The notes: generated from the sequence alone by a model not told the origin. 64,000 nucleotides of DNA from Streptomyces sp. NBC_00237 (GCF_026342435.1 NZ_JAPEMT010000001.1:434001-498000); one strand, 5' to 3'. Positions 53,109 through 62,371 are shown, counted from the first letter of the stretch. Program-made: numbers and translations.

Positions 53109-56083
53109 TGGTTCGCCTCCGGGGTGAGGGTGCGGGTTCCCGCGCTGTCCGGGGCGGGGGCTTCGGCGGTCTCGGCGGTCTCAGCGGTCTCGGCGGCGAG
53201 TGCCGCGTCCTCGGCCCCCTGGTCCATCCACGCCCCGAGCGCCCGGACCGTATCGAGGACGACCCCGGTCACCAGCAGGTACACGCCGATGTCGAAGAAG
53301 ACGGAGGTGCCGACGTGCCAGTCGCCGACGAGCGGCAGGTGCCCGTGCCAGGACCAGGAGCGCAGCACGGTGCCGCCGAGGAGCCCGGCGAGCGCCACCG
53401 TGGTCGACACGGCCAGCCCTAGCCCGACGAAGAAGCCCGCGTGGAAGCCGGTCGCCGCCTCCAACTCGTAGCGCCCACCCGCGAGGTAACGGATCGTCAG
53501 CGCGATCCCGGCCACCAGCCCGCCCACGAACCCGCCGCCGGGCAGGTTCTCCGCGCAGAAGAGCAGATACGCCGACAGCATCAGGATCGGATGGAAGATG
53601 AGCCGGGCGATCACCTCGAAGACCACCGACCGGTGCCGGGGGTCGGTCGCCCCTCCGGCCGCGAGCCAGTCCCGTTCGGGGGCGGCGAGGTCGTACGGGG
53701 AGGGGTCGTGCTCGGCGTGCTCGCGCACCTGCGCTGCCCGCTCCTCCCGCGACACCCGTGAGGACGCCCGCCATGCGCCGGGCGCCTCGGGGTCCTCCTG
53801 CCCGCTGTCCGTGAACAGCAGGCTGGTCACCCCCGCGACGGCCGCCACCAGCACGGCCGATTCGCCCAGGGTGTCCCAGGCCCGGAAGTCCACCAGGATC
53901 GTGGCCACCACGTCCTTGAGCCCGTGCTCTGCGGTCGCCCCGACCATGGCGGCCCCGATCGGGGTGCCCTGCCGGGCCCCGGCCGCGAGCCACACCGCGA
54001 CCGCCGCCACCACGCTGCTGAACAGCGCGAGCACGAGCCCCCACACCCGCCGGTACCGCTTGCGCGCATCCCCGTCCCCGAAGAAGAGCGGCAGCCGCCG
54101 CAGCACCAGCACGAGCACCACCGTCGAGACGGTCTCCACCCCGAACTGCGTGAGCGCGAGGTCGGGCGCGCCGTGCACGACGTACAGCAGCGCGGTTCCG
54201 TACCCGGTGAGCCCGGCCAGCACGGCCGCCTGCATGCGCCGCTGCACGGTGAGACACAGCAGCGCACAAGCGCAGGTCAGCGCGGCGACGACGGCCTGCC
54301 ACGGCGAGTCCCACGGCCGGGGCGCGGGCGGTCCTTCCTGCCACGGCCGGTCCACGACGAACACGGCGAGCAGCCCGCACACCACGACCGACAGCACGGT
54401 CGCCACGTACGCGGGAAGCGACCCCTTCTGTACGTATCCGGTGAGCTGGAGGGCGCCCCGCTCCACCCCGAGCACGGTCCCGTCGAACGCCCGCTCCGCC
54501 GACGGCCACGCCAGCCGCGCCCCGAGCGCCGCCACCGGCCCGCGCAGGACGAACAGTGCCGCCCCCAGCACCCAGGCGAGCGCCGACAGGCCGAGGGCGG
54601 GCCCGAACCCGTGCCAGAGGGCGAGGTGGTACGGGTGCTCGGGCACGGGGTACTGGGCGGCGTACCGCTCGAAGAGCCCGGCGGGCCAGGCGACGGCCGG
54701 CCCGAGGACGAGACAGGCGACGGCGAGGAGGGCGGGGGGCGCGAGGAAGGCGGCTCCCACACGATGGACGTGGGTGTCGGCCCGCCCCGGCTTGCGGGCG
54801 AAGGCCCCCCACAGGAACCGGACGGTGTACGCGACGGTCAGCGCGGACCCGACCACGATGAACGCCAGCACCCACCGCTCCCCGGGCGTCCCGTTCAGCA
54901 GCGCCTCGAAGGCCGCCTCCTTCGCGACGAACCCGAGCAGCGGAGGCAGCGCGGCCATGGACGCCCCGGCGACGACGGCGGTCGCACAGACCCGGGGGAG
55001 CGCCCGCCCGACCCCCGACAGCTCCCGCAGATCCCGGGTCCCCGCCGCATGATCGACGATTCCGGTCACGAGGAACAACGGCGCCTTGAACAGCGCATGC
55101 CCGAGAATCATGGCCGAGGCCGCGAGCGCCGCGTCGTACGTCCCGACCCCCGCGAGCACCACCAGGAACCCCAGCTGACTGACGGTTCCGTACGCCAGCA
55201 CGAGCTTGAGGTCGTGCTGCCGCAGCGCCCGCCACCCGCCGAGCAGCATGGTCACGGTCCCGAGCGTGAGCAGAACCGGCCGCCACGGCGGAACGTCGGC
55301 GAACGCGGGCGCGAGCCGCGCCACCAGATACACCCCGGCCTTCACCATCGCCGCGGCGTGCAGATACGCGCTCACGGGCGTGGGCGCCGCCATCGCGTTG
55401 GGCAGCCACACGCTCAGCGGCCAGATCGCGGACTTCGCGATCGCCCCGCACAGCACGAGCACGACAGCAGTGGAGAGGGCCGTACTGGCCGGGGGCGGCT
55501 CCTCGATGATCCGCGAGATCCGGTACGTCCCGGCGGCCTCCCCGATCATCAGGAACCCCACGAACATCGCGAGCCCACCGGTCGAGGTCACCAGCAGCGC
55601 CTGGAGCGCGGACCGCCGCCCCGCCCGCTTCTCGCAGTCGTACCCGATCAGCAGGAACGACAGCACGGTCGTCAGCTCCCAGAACAGGTACAGCACCAGG
55701 AGGTCGTCGGCGAGCACCAGCCCCAGCATCGCCCCGGCGAACCCCAGCAACTGCCCGGCGAACGGCCCGAGTCGCGGCTCTCCCACGTCGAAGTAGCTGA
55801 CGCAGTACAACAACACCAACGCGCCGATCCCGGCCGCCAGCAACACCATGAGCATCGCCAGCGCGTCGAGCCGGAACGCGACCTCGACCCCGTAGTCCTC
55901 GATCCACGTCCACGCTTCGTCGGTGGGACGTCCCGCCACGACTCTGTCCCACTGCGCGAGGGCCCACCCGAGCGCGACGACCGGCGGAACGGCGAGCACG
56001 ACGAAGGCGCGCGGCCCCCTTCGGCGTACGAGAGGGGCGGCGCACAGCGCGAGAACGAAATGGCCAAGGACCAAAAAGGTCAT
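53105..56083 (-). CDS. mrpA: Na+/H+ antiporter subunit MrpA fused to MrpB domain
   Basis: A 992-residue membrane protein. Residues 1-760 are MrpA (NuoL-like): LDALAMLMVLLAAGIGALVL, LFWELTTVLSFLLIGYD with the key Glu, KSAIWPLSVWLPNAMAAPTP with the Lys, and LPPLLGFVAKEAAFEALLNG. They are followed by the MrpA C-terminal helices (ALLYVVHGAPDLALTQFGVE). The last 150 residues are an MrpB domain (RLIFHPILMLSAYLLFCAEN, GGFVGGLVAGIALTIRYLAG), explaining why no separate mrpB exists. ATG 56083 was chosen from the family start MTFLVLGHFVLAL. No Shine-Dalgarno is visible; TAATTG about nine bases upstream may be a -10, so the mRNA may be leaderless. It heads the six-gene operon. Confidence 0.93.
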   Translation of the reverse strand: MTFLVLGHFVLALCAAPLVRRRGPRAFVVLAVPPVVALGWALAQWDRVVAGRPTDEAWTWIEDYGVEVAFRLDALAMLMVLLAAGIGALVLLYCVSYFDVGEPRLGPFAGQLLGFAGAMLGLVLADDLLVLYLFWELTTVLSFLLIGYDCEKRAGRRSALQALLVTSTGGLAMFVGFLMIGEAAGTYRISRIIEEPPPASTALSTAVVLVLCGAIAKSAIWPLSVWLPNAMAAPTPVSAYLHAAAMVKAGVYLVARLAPAFADVPPWRPVLLTLGTVTMLLGGWRALRQHDLKLVLAYGTVSQLGFLVVLAGVGTYDAALAASAMILGHALFKAPLFLVTGIVDHAAGTRDLRELSGVGRALPRVCATAVVAGASMAALPPLLGFVAKEAAFEALLNGTPGERWVLAFIVVGSALTVAYTVRFLWGAFARKPGRADTHVHRVGAAFLAPPALLAVACLVLGPAVAWPAGLFERYAAQYPVPEHPYHLALWHGFGPALGLSALAWVLGAALFVLRGPVAALGARLAWPSAERAFDGTVLGVERGALQLTGYVQKGSLPAYVATVLSVVVCGLLAVFVVDRPWQEGPPAPRPWDSPWQAVVAALTCACALLCLTVQRRMQAAVLAGLTGYGTALLYVVHGAPDLALTQFGVETVSTVVLVLVLRRLPLFFGDGDARKRYRRVWGLVLALFSSVVAAVAVWLAAGARQGTPIGAAMVGATAEHGLKDVVATILVDFRAWDTLGESAVLVAAVAGVTSLLFTDSGQEDPEAPGAWRASSRVSREERAAQVREHAEHDPSPYDLAAPERDWLAAGGATDPRHRSVVFEVIARLIFHPILMLSAYLLFCAENLPGGGFVGGLVAGIALTIRYLAGGRYELEAATGFHAGFFVGLGLAVSTTVALAGLLGGTVLRSWSWHGHLPLVGDWHVGTSVFFDIGVYLLVTGVVLDTVRALGAWMDQGAEDAALAAETAETAETAEAPAPDSAGTRTLTPEANQ

Positions 56084-56259
56084 AAACACACAATTACCAG
56101 CGCATTTCCCCCACCCCCCGCCAACACGCCGCCTCCCCTCCGGCAACCGCCCGGCCGGTCCCTCCCGCCCCCGGCGGCGGCCCCCGGGGGGTTACCCCCA
56201 CCCCCGACTCACCGGCCGCCCCGATGGGCCCGCCCGGCCCGCCCAACTACCGTCCTGGC

Positions 56260-57810
56260 ATGCCCTCTTACCGTTCGAAGAGCCTCGCCGTCGCCCTCGC
56301 CGCCACCGCCGCCGTCACCACCCTCACCACCGCCGCCGGGACCCCCGCCTCCGCCCGTCCGCAGGCCGACCGGGCCGAGATCCCCGTCCTGACCTGGACT
56401 CCTTGCGCCCGTCCCGACCTGGGCGGCCCCCCGACCCAGGAGTGCGCCACCCTCCCCGTCCCGGTGGACTACTCCGACCCCACCGGCCCCACCCTCAGCC
56501 TCGCCGTCTCCCGCGTCCGCAGCGAAGACCCCGGCCTCCGCAGAGGTGCCCTCCTCGTCCTGGCGGGCGGCCCCGGCGGCTCGGGCGTGCAGCGCCTCAC
56601 CCAGAAGGGCGCCAAGCTCCGGGCCCAGCTCGCCAACACCTACGACCTCGTCGCCTTCGACCCCCGTGGCACCGGCAGGAGCAGCCGTACGAGCTGCGAA
56701 CTCCCGGAAGTGGACCGGCACTTGGTGACCTTGCGCTCCTGGCCCGCCCCCGGCGGCCGGATCGACGCCAACATCGACCGCTCCCGCCGCACCGCCGACC
56801 TCTGCGCCAAGAACGGCGGCGCGGTCCTCCGCAGCCTCACCTCCGCCAACCAGGTCCGCGACATGGACCGCCTCCGCCGCGCCCTGGGGGAGGAGAAGAT
56901 CTCCGCGTGGGGCACGTCGTACGGCGCGTACGTCGCAGCCGTGTACGCCCAGAAGTTCCCGAACCACACCGACCGCTGGATCCTCGACAGCGTCGCCGAC
57001 CCGGACCCCGCCCGCCTCGCCAGGACCTGGATGGCGAACACCGGCCAGGCCGTCGAGGACGCCTTCCCCGACTTCGCCGCCTGGGCCTCCGACCCGGCCC
57101 GCGATGCCGACCACAAGGGTCCGCGCCTGGCCCAACACCCCTCGTGGATAAGGCCGTTGGTGCTCGCCCTCGCCGCCAGGCTGGACCGTACGCCCCAGGA
57201 CTCGGTCACCCCCACCGGCGAACCCGGCGTCCCCGTCACCGGCAACCACCTCCGCCAGGCCCTCCAGAACTCCCTCTACGGCGAGGCCAACTACCCGGCC
57301 CTGGCCAAGCTGATCGCCGCCTCCCTCAGCACGGACCCGCAGACGAAGCCCGTCCTCCCCCCGGACCTGGCGGGCCCGCTCCCGGACGCCGACGCCGCCA
57401 CCACCATCGGCGTGATCTGCAACGACATCAGCTGGCCCGCAGGCGAGACCTCGACGAACTCCTACCGCCGCGCCGTGCGCGCCGACCGGGCCCGCCACCC
57501 CCTCACCGCGGGCTTCCCCGCCAACATCACCCCCTGCTCCTTCTGGAAGTGGGCCCCGGCCGAGAAGCCGACCCGGATCACCTCCTCCGGCCCCTCCAAC
57601 ATCCTCGTGGTCCAGAACCGCCGCGACCCCTCGACCCCGTACTTCGGCGCCCTGAAGATGCGCGAGGCGCTGGGCGACCGCGCCCGCCTGGTCAGCGTGG
57701 ACGAGGCCGGACACGGCGCGTACCTCGGCACGGGCAACGCCTGCGGCGACCAGCGCGTGACGGACTTCCTGACGAAGGGGGTCCGGCCTGCCGGAGACAT
57801 CGACTGCTGA
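56260..57810 (+). CDS. Secreted tripeptidyl-aminopeptidase-like alpha/beta hydrolase
   Basis: A 516-residue exported peptidase. The signal peptide is MPSYRSKSLAVALAATAAVT with cleavage after a later ASA. Family motifs are LPVPVDYSDPTGPTLSLAVS, the oxyanion stretch LVLAGGPGGSG, VAFDPRGTGRSSRTSC, the nucleophile Ser in WGTSYGAYVAAVYA, the Asp in QNRRDPSTPYFGAL and the His in DEAGHGAYLGTGNAC. Cys pairs near ISWPAG and near the end are typical of the TAP C-terminal domain. ATG 56260 fits the signal peptide; an in-frame start at 56224 adds 12 Pro-rich residues. It is a second, non-lipoprotein relative of the peptidase at 5221-6861. Confidence 0.88.
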   Translation: MPSYRSKSLAVALAATAAVTTLTTAAGTPASARPQADRAEIPVLTWTPCARPDLGGPPTQECATLPVPVDYSDPTGPTLSLAVSRVRSEDPGLRRGALLVLAGGPGGSGVQRLTQKGAKLRAQLANTYDLVAFDPRGTGRSSRTSCELPEVDRHLVTLRSWPAPGGRIDANIDRSRRTADLCAKNGGAVLRSLTSANQVRDMDRLRRALGEEKISAWGTSYGAYVAAVYAQKFPNHTDRWILDSVADPDPARLARTWMANTGQAVEDAFPDFAAWASDPARDADHKGPRLAQHPSWIRPLVLALAARLDRTPQDSVTPTGEPGVPVTGNHLRQALQNSLYGEANYPALAKLIAASLSTDPQTKPVLPPDLAGPLPDADAATTIGVICNDISWPAGETSTNSYRRAVRADRARHPLTAGFPANITPCSFWKWAPAEKPTRITSSGPSNILVVQNRRDPSTPYFGALKMREALGDRARLVSVDEAGHGAYLGTGNACGDQRVTDFLTKGVRPAGDIDC

Positions 57811-57858
57811 GGTGCGTAAGGGGGGTGCTGCCCGTGCTGCCCGTGTGCGCCGGGGCGG

Positions 57859-58389
57859 TCACTCCAGCCCCGACAACCGGAACACCGTCCTCGCCGTTTC
57901 CCCGTCGACCCGCGCCCCGAGCCTCCTCAGCTCCGCCGTGCCGCACCGCAGCGTCCCGTCCGGTGCGGCGCACGAGGACCGGGCGCCCGCGTCCAGCAGC
58001 CGCCACAGTTCCGGATTGGCCTCCAGGATGTGGGGGTCGAGTTCCACCCGACCGCCCTCCGCGTCCCGCAGGACCACCCGCCCCGCGACCCCGTCCGCCC
58101 ACCGCACGGCGACGAGCCGGTCCGTCCGTACGACGCGCTCGCCGAGCAGTCCCCGTACGGACACCCACCCGTCCCCGGCGGCGACCCGGGCGGGCACGAG
58201 GATCACCAGCAACACCAGAGCCAGCCCCGCCCACAGCGCGGAACGCGCCCAACTGGACGCATCGGCCGCGGCGTCGACCGACAGCAGCATCACCAGAAAC
58301 GCCCCGGCGCACCGCGCGGCGTGCCGTACGCCGTCGCCCCACTCGGTGTCGTACGCCGTCTCGTGGGGCGGTCCTTCCTCGGGTCCCAT
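57859..58389 (-). CDS. Membrane protein with PH-like domain
   Basis: A 176-residue protein with two N-terminal hydrophobic helices (CAGAFLVMLLSVDAAADASS and ALWAGLALVLLVILVPARVA). A cytoplasmic PH-like (DUF2581/PH_6-type) domain follows: GDGWVSVRGLLGERVVRTDR, LVAVRWADGVAGRVVLRDAE and GGRVELDPHILEANPELWRL. It is a common streptomycete protein of unknown function. It is convergent with the peptidase gene and divergent from nothing close; the rhodanese gene lies 140 bases upstream on the same strand. Confidence 0.75.
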   Translation of the reverse strand: MGPEEGPPHETAYDTEWGDGVRHAARCAGAFLVMLLSVDAAADASSWARSALWAGLALVLLVILVPARVAAGDGWVSVRGLLGERVVRTDRLVAVRWADGVAGRVVLRDAEGGRVELDPHILEANPELWRLLDAGARSSCAAPDGTLRCGTAELRRLGARVDGETARTVFRLSGLE

Positions 58390-58529
58390 GCGGGGAGGTT
58401 AGGCGTGAAAACGGGGCAGGCCGTCGGGAGTTGACGGTTCACTGACGCATGCGGCCAAGTCCTGGCCATACCTTGATGTGCGCTTGACGCGGACCCGCCG
58501 CCCCGGCCCCTCCCGCACGTCCGGTCGCC

Positions 58530-59408
58530 CTACTCGCTTCCCGTCACGACGGGCGTCCCGGCCCCCGCCGCCCCCTCCAGCCCCCACTCGCTCCACGACC
58601 CGTCGTACACCGAAACCCTCTCCCCGTACCCGGCGATCTCGGCCCCGAGCGCCAGCACGCACGCCGTGACCCCCGAACCGCAGCTCACCACCACCCGGTC
58701 CGCCCCCGCCACGACCGCGTCGAACCGGGCCCGCAGCTCCCCCTCCGGCAGCATCCGCCCCGCCCCGTCCTGAAGCTCGCCGAACGGTACGTTCACCGCT
58801 CCCGGCATGTGCCCCGCACGGAGCCCCGCCCGAGGCTCCGGCTCCGTACCGGCGAACCGCCCGCGCGAACGGGCGTCCAGCACCCGCACGCCCGGATCGC
58901 CGAGCGCGGCCCGCACCTCCTCCCGCCCGACGAACGCGTCAGGCGCCCTGCGCGCCCGAAAGTCTCCCGTGCGTACGAAAGGCGAGCCCGGAGCATCCAC
59001 CACGGCCCCTCCCCCCGCCACCCAACCCGGCAGCCCGCCGTCCAGCACGGCCACCCGCTCGAACCCCGCCGCGCGCAGCATCCACCAGGCCCGCGCACTG
59101 GAGTAGATCCCCACGGCGTCGTACACCACCACCCGATCGGTGCTGCGTACGCCCAACGCCCGTACGCGCGCACCGAATTGCTCCGGCCCCGGCATCGTGT
59201 GCGGGACGGGGCTCTCCCCGTCCGACATCTCCCCGTCGATGTCGAAGACGAGCGCCCCGGGAATCCACGGCCCCTTCCCTCGATGCGCCCCCACGGACGC
59301 ATCCAGCACCACGACCCTCCCGGCGCCCGCGGTTCCCCCGGCTCCCTCCACCCCCAACCGCTCCGCCAGCCACTCGGTTCCGACCAACGCCCCCGGCATG
59401 CCGTTCAC
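58530..59408 (-). CDS. sseA: Sulfurtransferase with two rhodanese domains (thiosulfate/3-mercaptopyruvate type)
   Basis: A 292-residue cytoplasmic sulfurtransferase. The inactive N-terminal rhodanese domain covers residues 1-140 (WIPGALVFDIDGEMSDGESP, VVYDAVGIYSSARAWWMLRA, FERVAVLDGGLPGWVAGGGA). The active domain covers 150-290 (VRVLDARSRGRFAGTEPEPR, GHMPGAVNVPF) with the active-site loop CGSGVTA; its Cys carries the persulphide. CGSGVT is the usual loop of 3-mercaptopyruvate sulfurtransferases. ATG 59408 is the first in-frame start; ATG 59399 (MPGAL) is an alternative. It is followed by the PH-like gene on the same strand. Confidence 0.88.
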   Translation of the reverse strand: MNGMPGALVGTEWLAERLGVEGAGGTAGAGRVVVLDASVGAHRGKGPWIPGALVFDIDGEMSDGESPVPHTMPGPEQFGARVRALGVRSTDRVVVYDAVGIYSSARAWWMLRAAGFERVAVLDGGLPGWVAGGGAVVDAPGSPFVRTGDFRARRAPDAFVGREEVRAALGDPGVRVLDARSRGRFAGTEPEPRAGLRAGHMPGAVNVPFGELQDGAGRMLPEGELRARFDAVVAGADRVVVSCGSGVTACVLALGAEIAGYGERVSVYDGSWSEWGLEGAAGAGTPVVTGSE

Positions 59409-59456
59409 TTGCGCCCCTCCTCTTCCTTCACGTCGTCCCTCGTGTCCTCGGGCGGG

Positions 59457-60290
59457 TCAGCGCAGTCCGGCGAAGAGGTCCTCCTCGGGTACGGCCGCAC
59501 CGGTGGAGTCCTTGACCCGGACGAAGGTCTCCATGCCCATCAGCTCGCCGAACTTCTCCTTGCCCATCTTGAGGAAGAAGATGTTCTCGCCCTGGCTGGC
59601 GTGCGCGGCCAGCGCGTCGAACTTCTGGCCGCTGAACGCCGTGGTGTCCACCCACGTCGTGATCTCGTCGTCGGGCAGCCCGATCTCGGCCAGCGCGGCG
59701 GCCTCGGCGGGATCCGGCTGGGGAGCGTCCTCGTTCAGCTCGCCCATGGCCTCCCCGAACCGCCGCATCGCCGACTTGGGCATCGTCGTCCAGTAGACCT
59801 TCGGCGTCAGCTCGGTCATCTCCACGGCCGCCATCGTGATGCGGTGGGCCTGGATGTGGTCGGGGTGGCCGTAGAAGCCGTTCTCGTCGTACGTCACGAC
59901 CACGTCGGGCCGGTAGTGCCGCATGAGCTCCGCGAGCCGGGCGGCGCCCTCCTCCACGGGGGTCTGCCAGAAGGACCCCGGGGCGTCGTTGCTCGGCCAG
60001 CCCACCATCCCGGAGTCGGCGTAGTCCAGCATCTCCAGATCGCTGATCTTCAGGACCTCGCAGCTCGCCTCAAGCTCCTTGCGGCGCAACGCGGCGACGG
60101 CCGCCGGGTCGTGCCCGGGATCGCCTGGTTTGGCGCCGTCCGGTCCATCACCACAGCCCCCGTCGGTACACGTCACCAGAACCGTGCGGATCCCCTCCGC
60201 CGCGTACTGCGCGAGGACCCCACCGGTGCTGGTGGCCTCGTCGTCGGGGTGGGCGTGCACTGCCATGAGGGTCAAGGGCCGGTCAGTCAT
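59457..60290 (-). CDS. PIG-L family deacetylase, Mca/MshB-like
   Basis: A 277-residue zinc deacetylase or amidase. AHPDDEATSTGG near residue 12 carries the zinc ligands (HPDDE). DENGFYGHPDHIQAHR near residue 145 carries the third ligand and the tyrosine-containing segment typical of the mycothiol S-conjugate amidase (Mca) and MshB group. The C-terminus ENIFFLKMGKEKFGELMGME and EEDLFAGLR is Mca-like. These enzymes cleave mycothiol or its conjugates in detoxification. ATG 60290 has AGGAGG six bases upstream. A 13-bp tandem repeat lies 58-130 bases upstream of the start. Whether it is the main Mca or a paralogue cannot be told. Confidence 0.85.
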   Translation of the reverse strand: MTDRPLTLMAVHAHPDDEATSTGGVLAQYAAEGIRTVLVTCTDGGCGDGPDGAKPGDPGHDPAAVAALRRKELEASCEVLKISDLEMLDYADSGMVGWPSNDAPGSFWQTPVEEGAARLAELMRHYRPDVVVTYDENGFYGHPDHIQAHRITMAAVEMTELTPKVYWTTMPKSAMRRFGEAMGELNEDAPQPDPAEAAALAEIGLPDDEITTWVDTTAFSGQKFDALAAHASQGENIFFLKMGKEKFGELMGMETFVRVKDSTGAAVPEEDLFAGLR

Positions 60291-60348
60291 GCGGGTGTCC
60301 TCCTGAAGAGACGGGTCTCGTCCCTGCAACCGCGCCGACCCGCCCTCC

Positions 60349-60423
60349 TGTTCCCACGGACTGTTCCCACGGACTGTTCCCACGGACTGTTCCCACGGAC
60401 TGTTCCCACGGACTGTTCCCACG
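60349..60423. repeat. 13-bp tandem repeat, five perfect copies plus a partial
   Basis: TGTTCCCACGGAC is repeated exactly from 60349 to 60413, followed by TGTTCCCACG with the next bases changed. It occupies the gap between the siderophore ABC ATPase (stop 60469) and the start of the PIG-L gene (60290), upstream of the latter. Confidence 0.92.
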
Positions 60424-60468
60424 AACCGGCGGGTCAGCGGGCGTCGCGCGTCCCCGGGCCCCGCCGGG

Positions 60469-61314
60469 TCACGTCCTGAGGCCGCCCTCGGGGATGACCA
60501 GGGGCGTGCCCGCGACCGGGCAGTCGATGACCGCCGCACGCAGGGCGAACACCTCGTGCACCAGGTCCGGGGTGACGATGTCCGAGGGCGGCCCGGCCGC
60601 CACGACGGCGCCGTCGCGCATGGCGATCAGATGGTCGGCGTAGCGGCAGGCCAGGTTGAGTTCGTGCAGGACCATCACCACGGTGCGGCCCTCGGAGCGG
60701 TTCAGCCGCGCGACGAGTTCCAGGACGTCGACCTGGTGGGCGAGGTCCAGGTAGGTCGTCGGCTCGTCCAGGAGCAGGACCGGGGTGTCCTGGGCCAGGG
60801 CCATCGCGATCCACACCCGCTGGCGCTGGCCGCCCGACAGCTCGTCGAGGGTGCGGTGGGCGAGGTCGCCGCAGCCGGTCGCCGCCAGGGCGGAGTCCAC
60901 CGCGGCCTCGTCGGACGACGTCCACTGCCGCCACCAGCGCTGGTGCGGGGTCCGGCCGCGGGCCACCAGGTCCCGCACGGTGATGCCGTCCGGCGCGCTG
61001 GGCGTCTGCGGCAGCAGGGCGAGCCGCAGGGCGAAGTCGCGTGCGGACAGGGACGCGATGTCCTCGCCGTCCAGGTGGACGGTGCCGCCCGCCGGTTTGA
61101 GGAGGCGGGCCAGGGCGCGCAGGGCGGTGGACTTCCCGCAGGCGTTGGGGCCGACCAGGGCGGTGACCTTGCCCGCCGGGATGTCCAGGTCGAGGTCCTC
61201 GGCGACGGTCCTCTCGCCGTACGCCAGGCGCAGTCCGGTGCCGCGCAGGGCGGTGCCGCGCGGGTCGGTGCCGGTCCGCGCCGTGGGTACGGGCGCGTCC
61301 AGTGGGGCGGTCAT
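60469..61314 (-). CDS. Fe-siderophore ABC transporter ATP-binding protein
   Basis: A 281-residue ABC ATPase of the FecE/FhuC group. Walker A is GPNACGKSTALRAL (Asn-Ala-Cys instead of the common Asn-Gly-Cys/Gly-Ser), the Q loop is LALLPQTPSAPDGITVRDLV, the signature is LDELSGGQRQRVWIAMALAQ, Walker B is LLLDEPTTYLDLAHQ and the H loop is MVLHELNLACRYADHLIAM. GRTPHQRWWRQWT after the Q loop is typical of siderophore importers. It is the last gene of the three-gene transporter operon, one base after the second permease. Confidence 0.93.
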   Translation of the reverse strand: MTAPLDAPVPTARTGTDPRGTALRGTGLRLAYGERTVAEDLDLDIPAGKVTALVGPNACGKSTALRALARLLKPAGGTVHLDGEDIASLSARDFALRLALLPQTPSAPDGITVRDLVARGRTPHQRWWRQWTSSDEAAVDSALAATGCGDLAHRTLDELSGGQRQRVWIAMALAQDTPVLLLDEPTTYLDLAHQVDVLELVARLNRSEGRTVVMVLHELNLACRYADHLIAMRDGAVVAAGPPSDIVTPDLVHEVFALRAAVIDCPVAGTPLVIPEGGLRT

Positions 61315-61315
61315 G

Positions 61316-62371
61316 TCAGCCTCCCTTTCCGGCCCGGTTGGTACGGGCGAGGAGCAGCAGCAGGTACGGGGCGCCCACGGCGCCGGTGAGCACGCCCACG
61401 GGCAGTTCGATCGGGGCCAGCACGGTGCGTGCGGCCAGATCGGCGAGGATCAGCAGCACCGCGCCGGTGAACGCACTGGTGATCAGCGGCAGTCCTGCGG
61501 TGCCGGTCAGGCGGCGGGCGATCTGCGGGGCGCCGAGCGCGACGAAGGCGATCGGCCCGGCCGCCGAGGTGGCCAGCGCGGTGAGGGCGGTGGCGAGGAG
61601 CAGCAGGGCGATCCGGGAGTGCCGCAGCGGGATGCCGAGGCTGCGCGCGGTGTCGTCGTCGTACTGGAGCAACTGGTAGGGGCGGGCCAGGGCGAGGACC
61701 AGAGGGGCCAGGACGGCGAGCGCGAGTCCGGACCACAGGACGTGGTCGTAGCCGCGCCCGTTGAGGCTGCCGGTGAGCCAGACCATGGCGCGGGACGCCT
61801 GGTCGATGTCGGCGCGGGCGAGCATCCAGCGGGTGAGGGCGATGAGCGCGCCGTTCGCGGCGATGCCGACGAGCACGAAGCGGTAGCCGGTGATGGTGCC
61901 GTCCCGGTACGCCAGCAGGTAGATGACGCCCGACGTCAGCAGCGCGCCCAGGAGCGCGCCCAGCGGTACCGCCCCGAAGGTACCGGCACCGGCCGCGGTC
62001 ACCCCGCCGATGAGGATGGCGCCGACCGCACCGGCTCCGGAGCCCGCCGCGATCCCGATCAGGTCGGGGCTGGCCAGCGGGTTGCGGGTGACGGCCTGGA
62101 ACACGGCGCCCGCCAGGCCGAACGCGGCTCCCACCAGCAGCGCCGTCAGCGCTCGGGGCAGGCGCAGCTGGTGGACGATCAGGTCGGCTGCGCCGTCCCC
62201 GGTGCCCAGTACCGCGCCGAGTACGTCCGCGACCGGGATCGCGTACGTACCGATCGAGACGGAGGCGATCAGTCCGCCGAAGCCGAGGACGGCGAGCGCG
62301 AGCACGACGAGGGCGACGCGGGGCCTCACGGACGCGCCGAAGGGGCCGCATTCCACGCGCAGGCCGCTCAT
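61316..62371 (-). CDS. Fe-siderophore ABC transporter permease (second FecCD)
   Basis: A 351-residue permease of the FecCD/BtuC fold with about nine to ten helices. Key motifs are LRLPRALTALLVGAAFGLAG, FQAVTRNPLASPDLIGIAAG, GIAANGALIALTRWMLARAD, MVWLTGSLNGRGY, TALATSAAGPIAFVALGAPQ and IARRLTGTAGLPLITSAFTG (the coupling helix Gly-rich loop). It pairs with the following permease to form the membrane channel of a ferric-siderophore importer. The ATG overlaps the stop of the upstream permease by four bases. Confidence 0.93.
   Translation of the reverse strand: MSGLRVECGPFGASVRPRVALVVLALAVLGFGGLIASVSIGTYAIPVADVLGAVLGTGDGAADLIVHQLRLPRALTALLVGAAFGLAGAVFQAVTRNPLASPDLIGIAAGSGAGAVGAILIGGVTAAGAGTFGAVPLGALLGALLTSGVIYLLAYRDGTITGYRFVLVGIAANGALIALTRWMLARADIDQASRAMVWLTGSLNGRGYDHVLWSGLALAVLAPLVLALARPYQLLQYDDDTARSLGIPLRHSRIALLLLATALTALATSAAGPIAFVALGAPQIARRLTGTAGLPLITSAFTGAVLLILADLAARTVLAPIELPVGVLTGAVGAPYLLLLLARTNRAGKGG

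Noticed and set aside
60349..60423. Short direct repeats as a CRISPR remnant
   Set aside because: The units are contiguous 13-mers with no spacers and no cas genes nearby.
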